A stretch of DNA of 64,000 nt from Clostridiales bacterium. Its GTDB lineage: Bacteria; Bacillota; Clostridia; Lachnospirales; Lachnospiraceae. Each line of letters begins with the position of its first letter. Within the stretch, counting starts at the first letter, position 1. The notes below the pieces were generated by a model. It made no database searches. It was not told where the DNA came from and saw nothing but the letters and a program-made list of their open reading frames with translations. Below, in pieces: positions 56,437 through 64,000 of the stretch. The translations under genes were made by a program, and so were the position numbers. Where the stretch lies: positions 62,001 through 126,000 of the forward strand of contig JAGZJZ010000003.1 in NCBI GenBank assembly GCA_018365455.1, given 5' to 3'.

Positions 56437-56985
56437 CTATTTATATATAATTGATGCTGCTATTCTCTGTGCTTCTTCTTCTCCCAGAAACTCAGTAATA
56501 ATCGCCAGCGAAAATTCAATTGCCGTTCCCATCCCCCTGCTGGTGATGATATTCCCATCTACGGCTACCGGATCTTCCGATACCTCTGCTCCGGTCAGTT
56601 TATCTTCGAATCCCGGATAACAGACAGCTCTTTTGCCTTCTAAAATACCACTTGTACCCAGTACGCTGGGTGCCGCACAAATTGCAGCGATCTTTCTGTT
56701 CTCAGCATGGGCTTTCTTCAGTAAAGTTACCAGTCCTTCGTGGTTACCCAGATTTAAGGTACCCGGCATCCCACCCGGAAGGACATACATCCCTGCATCC
56801 GTATAATCAACCTCTTCAAAAACAGCGTCAGCCGTAATCTGTATACCATGGGAACCGGTCACAGCTAAGGCTTGGGTCATGGATACCATGGTAATATCCA
56901 ACTTCGCGCGCCGAAGCAAATCCACAACGGTTAATCCTTCTATTTCTTCAAAACCTTCTGCTAAAAAAATATATATTTTATCCAT
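56437..56985 (-). CDS. DJ-1/PfpI-family protein (YajL/ThiJ-like)
   Basis: The 182-residue protein has the flavodoxin-like DJ-1 fold. The nucleophilic elbow Cys103 lies in IAAICAAPSVLG, with the conserved N-terminal acidic motif EGFEEIE, which also starts the family. Members protect against reactive carbonyls or act as chaperones; bacterial homologues include YajL. AGGAGGTTTTGAA precedes the ATG. It is the first of two genes with the DUF975 protein. Confidence 0.9.
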   Translation of the reverse strand: MDKIYIFLAEGFEEIEGLTVVDLLRRAKLDITMVSMTQALAVTGSHGIQITADAVFEEVDYTDAGMYVLPGGMPGTLNLGNHEGLVTLLKKAHAENRKIAAICAAPSVLGTSGILEGKRAVCYPGFEDKLTGAEVSEDPVAVDGNIITSRGMGTAIEFSLAIITEFLGEEEAQRIAASIIYK

Positions 56986-57089
56986 TTCAAAACCTCCTTT
57001 GACTATTTTCTTTATTCTACCAAAAATAATTTCATTATACCAGTAGTTTAGAAAAACAATTTACTTTCTATTGTAAATATATTATGATA

Positions 57090-57120
57090 ACCGTAGAGCA
57101 TGTTTCAAACACGCTCTGGT
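57090..57120 (+). other. Hairpin in the leader of the CYTH gene
   Basis: ACC-GT-AGAGC-A-TGTTT and AAACA-C-GCTCT-GGT form an imperfect hairpin 23 bases ahead of the CYTH start. A related core (TTTCAAACACGC) also occurs at about 52053-52064, in the lon-clpX gap. Confidence 0.5.
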
Positions 57121-57142
57121 ATTACTCATACAGGAGGTAACT

Positions 57143-57592
57143 ATGGAAATCGAACGAAAATATCTGATAAAAGATTTACCTGTAAATCTCAATTCCTACC
57201 CCTATCATATTATCGAGCAGGGATATTTATGTACAGAGCCAGTGGTACGTATCCGCAGGCAGGATGATGATTATATTCTCACATACAAGGGAAAAGGCAT
57301 GATGGTTCGGGAAGAATATAATCTTCCGCTTACGAAGGATGCATACGAACACTTAAAACCAAAAGCTGACGGAAATATCATATCCAAAAAAAGATACGTA
57401 ATCCCTCTTGCACAGGGTTTAAACATTGAACTGGATATCTTTGATACACCGTTCGCCCCCTTAATACTGGCTGAGGTAGAATTTCCCGACGAAGAAACAG
57501 CGGATCATTTTATCCCGCCTGATTGGTTTCAGGAAGATGTAACATTCGATGGCCGTTATCACAACAGCTATCTGAGTCAGATACAATTCTGA
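57143..57592 (+). CDS. CYTH-domain protein (triphosphate tunnel metalloenzyme family)
   Basis: The 149-residue protein is a compact CYTH barrel. The ExExK signature is E2-I-E4-R-K6 at the N-terminus; basic residues in VVRIRRQDDDYILTYKGKG and acidic EVEFPDEE near the C-terminus complete the tunnel. Small bacterial members hydrolyse inorganic tripolyphosphate or are adenylate-cyclase-like. CAGGAGGTAACT precedes the ATG. It is monocistronic, ending at a terminator that starts on its stop codon. Confidence 0.88.
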   Translation: MEIERKYLIKDLPVNLNSYPYHIIEQGYLCTEPVVRIRRQDDDYILTYKGKGMMVREEYNLPLTKDAYEHLKPKADGNIISKKRYVIPLAQGLNIELDIFDTPFAPLILAEVEFPDEETADHFIPPDWFQEDVTFDGRYHNSYLSQIQF

Positions 57593-57632
57593 ATATCCGG
57601 GAGGGTCTCACACTCTCCCGGATATTCTCATT
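57592..57632 (+). terminator. Terminator of the CYTH gene
   Basis: AATATCCGGGAG pairs with CTCCCGGATATT across an 11-base loop; the 3' flank CTCATTCT is only moderately T-rich. The stem begins at the CYTH stop codon. Confidence 0.7.
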
Positions 57633-57884
57633 CTACAGGTGCTGTTCTCTCCATGCATACTGCTGATTCTGTCAATGTCATATTCTTTCTTTTTCTTATA
57701 TTGCTCCCCTCACACTCCGGCAGTTTCAATAACTTATATTCCAAAAATTTTATAGACATAATTCTTCCTTTCCGACAAATTTCAACAGGAAATTCGGTAT
57801 GTGGCATCCCGGTTTCATTTCGTGTCCTAAAAGGAAATATTTACCATTACTTGCTATAATATTTAAAATATTTGGAGGTATCTT

Positions 57885-58232
57885 ATGTTGAGATCAACTT
57901 TAGGACAGCGTCTTCGCCGTTTGCGTGAAGACCGCGGGTATACACAGGAGCATGTCAGTACGATATTAAATGTAGAACGGCAGACATATACAAATTATGA
58001 AAACGGTTACCGGACTCCGCCGCTGGATTCACTGGTACAGTTGGCCGATTTATTTGGCATCAGCATGGATTATCTGATCCGGGGACAGCAATATGACCTG
58101 ATTTCCACAATTCTGACAAAAGAAGAACAGGAGTTATTATACAGCTATAATCATTTAAGTCCCTCACTCCAAAAAGAGGTACAGGAATTTATACAGTTTA
58201 AAATCAGTCTTCAAAAGCCCAAACCTCACTAA
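57885..58232 (+). CDS. XRE-family helix-turn-helix regulator (115 residues)
   Basis: The small DNA-binding protein has a Cro/CI-type domain at about residues 6-65: RLRRLREDRGYTQEHVSTIL, NVERQTYTNYENGYRTPP and LADLFGISMDYLI. The C-terminal 45 residues are helical and may dimerise. TTTGGAGGTATCTT precedes the ATG, and AATATTT-A-AAATATT just upstream is a possible self-operator. It lies 115 bases before a second XRE gene, with two operator-like repeats between them. Confidence 0.88.
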   Translation: MLRSTLGQRLRRLREDRGYTQEHVSTILNVERQTYTNYENGYRTPPLDSLVQLADLFGISMDYLIRGQQYDLISTILTKEEQELLYSYNHLSPSLQKEVQEFIQFKISLQKPKPH

Positions 58233-58234
58233 TC

Positions 58235-58298
58235 TTTGCAATTTTTTACATTGTATTCTGAAATCTTTATTCCCTGTTTGCAAAATTTTATATTGCAT
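58235..58298 (+). promoter_or_regulatory. Two copies of a 22-bp TTTGCAA/ATTG(C/T)AT dyad, 42 bp apart
   Basis: Copy 1 is at 58235-58256 and copy 2 at 58277-58298. Both have TTTGCAA and, after seven or eight A/T-rich bases, TTG(C/T)AT, making an imperfect inverted repeat. The 42-base spacing is exactly four helical turns. They lie upstream of the second XRE gene, which fits cooperative binding by one of the two regulators. Confidence 0.6.
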
Positions 58299-58365
58299 AT
58301 GTTGGTCTATACCTTGTTTCGTTTTTTCCTTACAAAGAATAAACTATATGCAAGGAGGAATTCAT

Positions 58366-58608
58366 ATGGATAAAATGAACAAAAAACGCCAAAGTCAATA
58401 TAAGCAGCTTGGGCTTACCGTTGCTTATTACCGCAAAATGCGCGGTCTCACACAATTACAGCTGGCTGAACACACAAATTTAAGCCGGACTCATATCAGT
58501 AATCTGGAAGCTCCGAATATGCCTACATCCATCTCATTGGATAAATTATTTGATATATCGGACGTATTGGGAATCCCTGTAAAAGCTTTATTTGAATTCA
58601 GAGAGTAA
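58366..58608 (+). CDS. XRE-family helix-turn-helix regulator (80 residues)
   Basis: An 80-residue stand-alone Cro/CI-type domain: LTVAYYRKMRGLTQLQLAEH, TNLSRTHISNLEAPN and LDKLFDISDVLGIPVKALFE. CAAGGAGGAATTCAT precedes the ATG at 58366; an earlier in-frame ATG overlaps that ribosome site and was rejected. There is no partner domain, so it acts as a simple repressor or as a partner of the first XRE protein. Confidence 0.85.
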   Translation: MDKMNKKRQSQYKQLGLTVAYYRKMRGLTQLQLAEHTNLSRTHISNLEAPNMPTSISLDKLFDISDVLGIPVKALFEFRE

Positions 58609-58623
58609 GAGGATACATATTGC

Positions 58624-58666
58624 AAAAGTGCTGCATCACCAATGAACTGGTAATGCAGCACTTTTC
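58624..58666. terminator. Bidirectional terminator
   Basis: AAAGTGCTGCAT-C-ACCA pairs with TGGT-A-ATGCAGCACTTT, flanked by A and T runs, between the XRE gene and the convergent methyltransferase gene. Confidence 0.88.
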
Positions 58667-58677
58667 TGTATAAATTA

Positions 58678-59562
58678 TTATTTCTGCATGTTACGGATAT
58701 TACCCGCTAGCATCGCAATGTATTCCGGTGTCGTGCCGCAGCACCCACCAACAACCCGGGCACCAGCTTTGATCAGCGCCATCATGTATTTTGCAAAATC
58801 TTCTGCATTCATATTATAAACAGCTTCCCCTGTTTCTGTGATAACCGGCATTCCTGCATTCGGCTTCGCCATGATGGGAACAGAAGCAACTCTTTTCATA
58901 GAAGCAACTACTGATTCAAGCTGGTCAGGACCTACGGAGCAATTTAATCCTACTGCCGAAGCTCCCATTTCCTGAAGGGATTCCACCGCATCCCATGCCG
59001 TTCCCCCTGCAAACACACTTCCGTCTGCTTCCAGAGTCATGGAACACAGCACCGGCAAATCGCAGACTTCTGCTGCCGCATCCAGTACAGCCATGGTCTC
59101 ATCAATACTGATCATGGTCTCTGCCACAAGCAGATCCACGCCTGCCTCTACCAGATAAATGATCTGTTCCTTATACATTTCCAATGCAGACTCATAAGTC
59201 ACCTCATCAGAAGCGCCGATAATCTTACCGGATGTAGTGAGGTCACCTGCAACATATGCCCTGCCCTGTACTGCTTCTCTTGACAGCTTTACAAGATCGT
59301 GATTCATCTGTCTGATATTCTCTTCCAGTCCATAATATTTCAAATTCATACGGTTTGCCGCAAAAGTCGGCGCATATACGATATTACTTCCCGCATCCGC
59401 ATATGCCCGCTGTAATTCTGTTAATATTCCGGGATTTTCCAGGATCCACTGTTCTGTACAAACACCGCGCTTCAGGCCTGCTTTAATCAGATTTGATCCC
59501 GTTGCGCCGTCCAAAATGATAGTTTCCCGTTCTGCCCAGTCTGCAAATTCCTTTTTTGTCAT
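58678..59562 (-). CDS. Homocysteine S-methyltransferase family protein
   Basis: The 294-residue zinc-dependent enzyme transfers a methyl group to homocysteine, making methionine. It starts the barrel with ILDGATGSNLIKAG. The zinc thiolate ligands are Cys in GLNCSVGP and the paired Cys in VGGCCGTTPEYI. It lacks cobalamin domains. Its ATG overlaps the asnB stop codon (ATGA), so it is translated as the second gene of an asnB operon. Alternative methyl donors (S-methylmethionine, betaine) cannot be told apart here. Confidence 0.88.
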   Translation of the reverse strand: MTKKEFADWAERETIILDGATGSNLIKAGLKRGVCTEQWILENPGILTELQRAYADAGSNIVYAPTFAANRMNLKYYGLEENIRQMNHDLVKLSREAVQGRAYVAGDLTTSGKIIGASDEVTYESALEMYKEQIIYLVEAGVDLLVAETMISIDETMAVLDAAAEVCDLPVLCSMTLEADGSVFAGGTAWDAVESLQEMGASAVGLNCSVGPDQLESVVASMKRVASVPIMAKPNAGMPVITETGEAVYNMNAEDFAKYMMALIKAGARVVGGCCGTTPEYIAMLAGNIRNMQK

Positions 59563-61412
59563 GCGAAGTTATGCTCCTTTTCTTCAAAGAATACCTGATA
59601 CCAGATCAAGAATGTATAAATTACCCAGATCTTTCTGCTGTTATCCCGCAGTCCGGCCCTGTGGTCATCCAGAAGCTGCATGATCTGTTTTTGGTTAAAG
59701 AACTTCCCTGCACTTTCACCGGTAAACATTTTCTTTGTTCTTCCATATCCGCTGTCCTGCTTCAGCCATACACGGATTGGAACCGGAAAGCCCAGTTTTT
59801 TCTTCTCACTTGTCTGTTTCGGTAAATATTTTTCAGCTACTTTACGGAAAGCATACTTGGTTGTGTGGTCTTTTAGTTTTTCTTCCGTATTAATCCTTCT
59901 GGCAACATCAAATACTTCCTTATCCAGGAACGGAACACGCAGTTCCAGCGAATGAGCCATACTCATCTTATCCGCTTTCAGAAGTATATCTCCCGGAAGC
60001 CAGTTTTTAAGATCGATGTACTGCATTTTCGTCGTATCGTCGTACTTAGCCATCTTTTTATAATTATGATCCAAAAATTCCTGTGGTGTCATAATCTTGG
60101 TTGGATGCTTCAGGATACTCTTTCTTTCCTTTGCAGTAAAGATATTGGCATTGCCTATGAAACGTTCCTGAACAGATTTACTTGCGCGGATCAGAAAGCT
60201 TCTGCCCTTCATATGTTCCGGAAGCTTATATGCCACACAGGCAATTGCACGGCGGACCGGCTTTGGAATCCATTGCATGTGTTTTAAAGACAGTGGTTCT
60301 CTGTAGATGGTATATCCACCGAAGAATTCATCTGCTCCTTCCCCTGAAGTGACTACTTTTACGTGTTTCGCAGCCTCCTGTGCCACAAAGTAAAGTGCTA
60401 TAGCTGCAGCATCTCCAAGCGGTTCATCCATATGGTACATAATCTTCGGGATGTTATCCCAATATTCCTGTTCGGATATAATCTTACTATGATTCTCCAG
60501 TTTCAGATGTTTCGAAAGTTTTTTCGCAAATTGGGTTTCATTATAAGGACTGTTTTCATCAAAGAATCCTACGGTAAATGTTTTGTTCCCGGAATATTTC
60601 GCTGCAATAAAGCTGGAGTCCACACCGCTGGATAAAAATGCCCCTACTTCCACGTCTGCCAGCATATGTTTTTCAACAGACTCGCTCATTACATCATCTA
60701 TTTTCTGAATCAGTTCTTCCTCTGTGCCGTTTGTTTTCTCCGGTGCCAGCGTAGGATCAAAATACTGGGTAATCTCCACTTTTCCATCCTGAAATGTGAG
60801 ATAATGTCCCGGCAATAATTTATAGATGCCTTTAAAGAAAGTCTCAGGCAATGCAGAATACTGGAAAGAAAGATATTGTTCCAGTGCTTCTTCATTTACT
60901 TCTCTTTGAAAACCAGGAAATTCTAATATACTCTTAATCTCAGAACCAAAAACAAGGCTGCCGTCTATCATAGCATAATAAACCGGCTTAATTCCAAAGA
61001 AATCTCTTGCCATAAATAATTTTTTATTGGGAGCGTCCCAGATGGCAAAACCAAACATTCCACGAAGCTCATTAACTAACTTTTCACCATACTCCTCATA
61101 ACCATGCAACAATACCTCTGAGTCTGAACGGTTGGCAAAAACATGTCCTTTTTTCTGAAAACGTTCCCTGAGCTCCAGGCAATTGTAGATCTCCCCGTTA
61201 AATACCAGGGCGATATCACCTGTTTCATTGAACATAGGCTGTGAGCCGCTCTCCAAGTCAATGATACTCAGTCTCCGAAACCCCAATGCAGCTTCATCCG
61301 TACAAAACTTTCCTTCTGAATCGGGTCCTCTATGCTTAATGACATCCATCATATTTCCCAATATTGTTTCTTTATCCGTTACATTGCCTACAAATCCGCA
61401 AATTCCACACAT
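59559..61412 (-). CDS. asnB: Asparagine synthetase (glutamine-hydrolysing)
   Basis: Makes asparagine from aspartate, ATP and glutamine. The 617-residue enzyme begins MCGICGFVGN, placing Cys2 as the glutaminase nucleophile. The N-terminal glutaminase domain (to about 210) includes RRLSIIDLESGSQPM. The synthetase domain has the PP-loop LSSGVDSS and GEGADEFFGGY. It is the first gene of the pair with the homocysteine methyltransferase. The start codon follows GAGGATGGATAGCC, a moderate ribosome site. Confidence 0.95.
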   Translation of the reverse strand: MCGICGFVGNVTDKETILGNMMDVIKHRGPDSEGKFCTDEAALGFRRLSIIDLESGSQPMFNETGDIALVFNGEIYNCLELRERFQKKGHVFANRSDSEVLLHGYEEYGEKLVNELRGMFGFAIWDAPNKKLFMARDFFGIKPVYYAMIDGSLVFGSEIKSILEFPGFQREVNEEALEQYLSFQYSALPETFFKGIYKLLPGHYLTFQDGKVEITQYFDPTLAPEKTNGTEEELIQKIDDVMSESVEKHMLADVEVGAFLSSGVDSSFIAAKYSGNKTFTVGFFDENSPYNETQFAKKLSKHLKLENHSKIISEQEYWDNIPKIMYHMDEPLGDAAAIALYFVAQEAAKHVKVVTSGEGADEFFGGYTIYREPLSLKHMQWIPKPVRRAIACVAYKLPEHMKGRSFLIRASKSVQERFIGNANIFTAKERKSILKHPTKIMTPQEFLDHNYKKMAKYDDTTKMQYIDLKNWLPGDILLKADKMSMAHSLELRVPFLDKEVFDVARRINTEEKLKDHTTKYAFRKVAEKYLPKQTSEKKKLGFPVPIRVWLKQDSGYGRTKKMFTGESAGKFFNQKQIMQLLDDHRAGLRDNSRKIWVIYTFLIWYQVFFEEKEHNFA

Positions 61413-61786
61413 GGCTATCCATCCTCTTCTGAAATTATGTATTTATCCATAGTGTACCCAAACTATACTATCATCACTCATTCATTTTCTGGAATGATTA
61501 TTCACAAATATAGCAACACTGTTTATAGTATACACTATCCAATAAGTTCATTTCTACTGTTATTTTATAAAAAATTACTTAAGATTACTCCCATTTATTG
61601 TAATGTTTTCTCTTCTTATGTCATATCCTTTCGTCAGTATTACGGATGGAAGTTTCTAGCAACTCTGCCTTACTGCTTAATCCATTTCACTACCTTTCAC
61701 ACTTAAGAAAGCAAAAATGTAAAATGTTAAAAGCCAATACACGTAATTAAATTAACGTGTATTGACTTCTCTTAGTCTCTCTACTA
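61413..61786 (-). other. Intergenic region between the cohesin-protein gene and asnB
   Basis: Apart from the hairpin at 61735-61764 and AT-rich promoter-like sequence for asnB (including a partial dyad ATAGTATACACTAT near 61527), I see no gene or RNA. An open frame on the plus strand has no ribosome site. Confidence 0.5.
61735..61764 (-). terminator. Hairpin downstream of the cohesin-protein gene
   Basis: CAATACACGT and ACGTGTATTG form a perfect 10-bp stem around a 10-base A/T loop, followed on the minus strand by GGCTTTTAAC. The T-run is weak, so termination may be incomplete. Confidence 0.6.
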
Positions 61787-63556
61787 TTATGCGTTTCTTT
61801 TTTTTCTATATGTATACCGTACAGTTAACAGAGATGTAACCGCGATGATGAACCAAAGTGCCGTATTACTTTCATCACCGGTTTTTGGTGGGGTTGTCGT
61901 TTTTGGGGAGGTTGTTGTTTTTGTGCCGGATTCAGATGACGTTGTGTTTGATTTGTTTGCAACCTGAGGTTTCTGTGTTTCTGACTCACTCTCATCCTCG
62001 CCATCATCCACACTGTCTTCCATATCATCTTCATCTTCTTCATCATCTTCATTTTCAAGTTCGCCTTCATCTGTTACAGTATACGTGCTTTGTCTGACAT
62101 CGGTAGTCAAATCGGCAGAACCATTTTTCATCTCATTAACTTCCAGTTTTATTTCATATACATCTCCCATTTTTGCTAATGACTTCAGATCAAAGTATAA
62201 ATAAAGCATGTCCCCCTCAAGCTTAGCTCCCTGCGAGGAAGAAAAAGTCATCTCTATTGTACCCTCTTTTGCGGCACCATTATTCGCATCATTGATCCGG
62301 CATGTCATATCATTGTCTTCAAAAGCCTCTAACTCCTCTGTGTCTGCACTTTCCAGAGTCATTATATTTTTATCATAGGTAAATGTTAATTTTCCATTCG
62401 TTATTTCTTTCTTGGACGAAATTGCACATGTTGCTGTAAGAATATCTTCTCCTGCGCTCATGTCGTCAATGGTAAACGTAAGGGTTATATCTTTATTTTT
62501 ATTATTGTCTGTATCTGTGCCATCGTTATTTGAACTAGCTGCCCTGATCGATGGGAGACTCCCCCCATCTACCAACGTTATGGGATTTTCCGACTCGCTT
62601 TCCACCCCTTCACTCCGGTTCAATCTGATCTCATCAATATGCTGATTGTAATCTTTTCTGGTTTCTTCGATATTAAGAACTTTCATTATCTCTTCCAGTT
62701 CTGTTTCTTTTACTTCCTTCTCTAATACCTTTACGATTACATTCGAATATTCCGTCAAACACAATTCGTCTTCTGGGGTGCAGCCATTAAAGATCACCAC
62801 AACTTCTTTAAATATATCTCCTGCTTTATCTATATATTTTTTATGCTTTTTTGTCAGATTTACTGTTGGTATCGGATTACTTGTTTTCAACATTTCTGTT
62901 TCCGGAATTTTAACCGGCAATTCATTCGTTTCTAGCATCTGATCTTTGGTTGTTTCTTCGTATGCCTCACCTGATTCAGGCATTTTCATCAGGCTTGTTT
63001 CTTCATATGCCGCTTCTGACTCAGACATTTGGACCTCGGTTATTTCTCCGTATGTTTCACCTGACTCAGACATTTGAGCCTCGGTTATTTCTTCGTATAT
63101 TTCACCTGACTCAGACATTTGAGCCTCGGTTATTTCTTCGTATGTTTCATCTTGCTTAATCGTTTGGGTTTCGGTTGTTTTTTCATATGCCTCATTTGAC
63201 ACAGGCGACTCTGTTTCTGCTGATTCCACGCCAGTTTCTGTTTCTGTTACCAGCCCGGATATCTCTGTTTGAATAAACTCTTCTGTTGGTGCTTTCTGCG
63301 GCTGAAACACAACAAAAGCGGTTTTCTCCATGTCCCTTTTTCCCGCTTTTTTCAATTCTTTCCACTCTTCTTCACTGACACTTGTCAACTGCTCTTCTTC
63401 ATCCTGTCCCTTTACATAAAGAGAATGTTTCAGCGTATTTTCTTTCTTTGTATCAGCAGCCGAAATTTGTTGATCTGCCGCAAAAACTGTCACTGAAAAT
63501 AATACGACGAAAATGAGTATTGCTATTCCTTGTACCAGCCATTTTTTACTTTTCAT
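61787..63556 (-). CDS. Sortase-anchored cell-surface protein with cohesin-like domain and 15-residue repeats
   Basis: The 589-residue secreted protein has a signal peptide (about 1-27, VTVFAADQ), six 15-residue acidic repeats (124-213), a helical segment (about 232-312), and a cohesin-like beta-sandwich (about 356-495). The latter has the pattern GKLTFTYDKNIMTLESADTEE and GTIEMTFSSSQGAKLEGDMLYLYF, in part typical of type I-like cohesins. It ends with an acidic linker, Thr/Pro spacer, PPKTGD (556-561) sortase signal, a membrane helix and a basic tail. ATG 63556 has GAAAGG upstream. The gene upstream on the same strand ends in a dockerin repeat. Confidence 0.82.
   Translation of the reverse strand: MKSKKWLVQGIAILIFVVLFSVTVFAADQQISAADTKKENTLKHSLYVKGQDEEEQLTSVSEEEWKELKKAGKRDMEKTAFVVFQPQKAPTEEFIQTEISGLVTETETGVESAETESPVSNEAYEKTTETQTIKQDETYEEITEAQMSESGEIYEEITEAQMSESGETYGEITEVQMSESEAAYEETSLMKMPESGEAYEETTKDQMLETNELPVKIPETEMLKTSNPIPTVNLTKKHKKYIDKAGDIFKEVVVIFNGCTPEDELCLTEYSNVIVKVLEKEVKETELEEIMKVLNIEETRKDYNQHIDEIRLNRSEGVESESENPITLVDGGSLPSIRAASSNNDGTDTDNNKNKDITLTFTIDDMSAGEDILTATCAISSKKEITNGKLTFTYDKNIMTLESADTEELEAFEDNDMTCRINDANNGAAKEGTIEMTFSSSQGAKLEGDMLYLYFDLKSLAKMGDVYEIKLEVNEMKNGSADLTTDVRQSTYTVTDEGELENEDDEEDEDDMEDSVDDGEDESESETQKPQVANKSNTTSSESGTKTTTSPKTTTPPKTGDESNTALWFIIAVTSLLTVRYTYRKKRNA
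62918..63187 (-). repeat. Six tandem 45-bp repeats inside the cohesin-protein gene
   Basis: The repeats encode residues 124-213. Units two and three are almost identical (YEEITEAQMSESGE plus I or T); units one, four, five and six are diverged, with Tyr-Glu/Gly-Glu conserved at the start. This is a likely site of length variation between strains. Confidence 0.85.
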
Positions 63557-63619
63557 ATTTATATATCCTTTCAGGTGAGATATTTTTGCCACTTTTACTG
63601 TCAGTTTCATTTTATTTTG

Positions 63620-63649
63620 ATTATAACATATAGAAGCCTATGGCTGCAA
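63620..63649 (-). promoter_or_regulatory. Promoter of the cohesin-protein gene
   Basis: On the minus strand TTGCAG (63649..63644) and consensus TATAAT (63625..63620) are separated by 18 bases. A start codon further upstream (63610) would lie within 10 bases of the -10, so it cannot be used; this supports ATG 63556. Confidence 0.65.
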
Positions 63650-63753
63650 TTATACTTTATGACAAAAAAATATTTTTTTCATCTCGAGCATTGTATGTTC
63701 AAAAAAAACTGCCATGAAATACTAAAAGTATTACAGTGAACAACGATTCAACG

Positions 63754-63794
63754 TAAAAAGAGCACATCAAAACTTTATATTGATGTACTCTTTC
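63754..63794. terminator. Terminator of the dockerin-protein gene
   Basis: AAAGAG-C-ACATCAA pairs with TTGATGT-A-CTCTTT across a 9-base loop. T-runs on both sides suit either strand; its role here is to end the minus-strand dockerin gene before the cohesin gene's promoter. Confidence 0.8.
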
Positions 63795-63861
63795 TATTAT
63801 TATAATTTCATTCCAAAGACCAACATAATCTCACCGCACAATGTCAAATACGATCCAAAAA

Positions 63862-64000
63862 TCAAAATGCATTTATTTTCTCTGCCGCTAATTGAAGAAT
63901 GACTGCTGCATCGCTGCTATCCGATACTGCATCACCATTTACATCTCCCGCCTGAATCTGATCATCAGTCAGTTCATTAACTTCTGCACTGTATGCAAGC
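63862..64000 (-). CDS. C-terminal end of a dockerin-containing protein (cut by window edge)
   Basis: The last 45 codons and the TGA stop (63864..63862) lie in the window; the rest of the gene extends past the right edge. The readable tail contains ELTDDQIQAGDVNGDAVSD followed by SSDAAVILQLAAEKI. This is the dockerin type I calcium-loop repeat (D-x-N-x-D at positions 1, 3 and 5 of the loop, Asp at position 12, then a helix). It ends five residues after the repeat, as dockerins usually do. The upstream catalytic or binding module is unseen. The neighbouring cohesin-like surface protein is a candidate partner. Confidence 0.82.
   Translation of the reverse strand, partial: LAYSAEVNELTDDQIQAGDVNGDAVSDSSDAAVILQLAAEKINAF

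Noticed and set aside
57653..57859. 68-codon plus-strand frame between the CYTH and XRE genes
   Set aside because: No ribosome site or domain; very hydrophobic and AT-driven.
61332..61706. 124-codon plus-strand frame across the asnB start and upstream region
   Set aside because: No ribosome site or domain; overlaps the asnB start codon and promoter region.
1..64000. tRNA, rRNA, insertion sequences, prophage
   Set aside because: No cloverleaf-like, rRNA-like, transposase, integrase or phage structural sequence was recognised on either strand.

Overview
The window looks like chromosomal DNA of an anaerobic, low-to-moderate G+C Firmicute, most likely a gut Lachnospiraceae/Clostridia member. 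Supporting signs are strong AGGAGG-type ribosome sites, TTGACA/TATAAT promoters, a threonyl T-box leader, a Mn2+-type riboswitch, pyruvate phosphate dikinase beside a phosphofructokinase with PPi-type signature, ferredoxin-type [4Fe-4S] enzymes, many sugar ABC transporters and a sortase-type surface protein. I see no rRNA, tRNA, CRISPR array, transposase or prophage.

Layout. The left edge holds the first 26 codons of an ABC ATPase. At 0.3-4.0 kb a LysR regulator diverges from a CoA-disulfide-reductase/rhodanese fusion and a siroheme-type reductase (sulfur-species chemistry). At 4.0-6.4 kb a yybP-ykoY-like riboswitch with its own terminator precedes hflK-hflC. Then come a GH3 glycosidase, alanine dehydrogenase, a small unknown gene with a PHP phosphoesterase, an array of eight 17-18 bp repeats, an AraC regulator, and thrS (no TGS domain) behind a T-box. 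From 14.8 to 23.8 kb lie a YitT protein, an NSS transporter, an HExxH membrane protein, a tethered SH3 protein, a heterodimeric ABC exporter and L-asparaginase, the last behind a 42-bp near-perfect palindrome.

From 24.1 to 31.5 kb is a seven-gene operon: an allulose/tagatose 3-epimerase-family enzyme, PfkB kinase, RbsA/C/B-type transporter, Zn alcohol dehydrogenase and SDR, with a divergent LacI regulator. The order suggests uptake of a rare ketose (or the matching polyol), epimerisation to fructose, and phosphorylation. From 32.9 to 39.6 kb is a second sugar operon (CUT1 ABC transporter, Gfo/Idh/MocA oxidoreductase, zinc-less MDR dehydrogenase) with its own AraC regulator. ppdK and the phosphofructokinase follow, together suggesting PPi-linked glycolysis.

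From 44 to 49 kb a TetR gene is coupled to an RND permease carrying a roughly 360-residue coiled-coil insert. From 49 to 55.4 kb is the conserved protein quality-control block tig-clpP-clpX-lon-engB. Next are a DUF975 membrane protein, a DJ-1/PfpI protein, a CYTH protein, two small XRE regulators with paired operator-like repeats, a homocysteine methyltransferase overlapping asnB, and finally a sortase-anchored protein with a cohesin-like domain. Immediately upstream of it, cut by the right edge, is a gene whose last 45 codons encode a dockerin-type Ca2+ repeat. This cohesin/dockerin neighbourhood is the most interesting part of the window.
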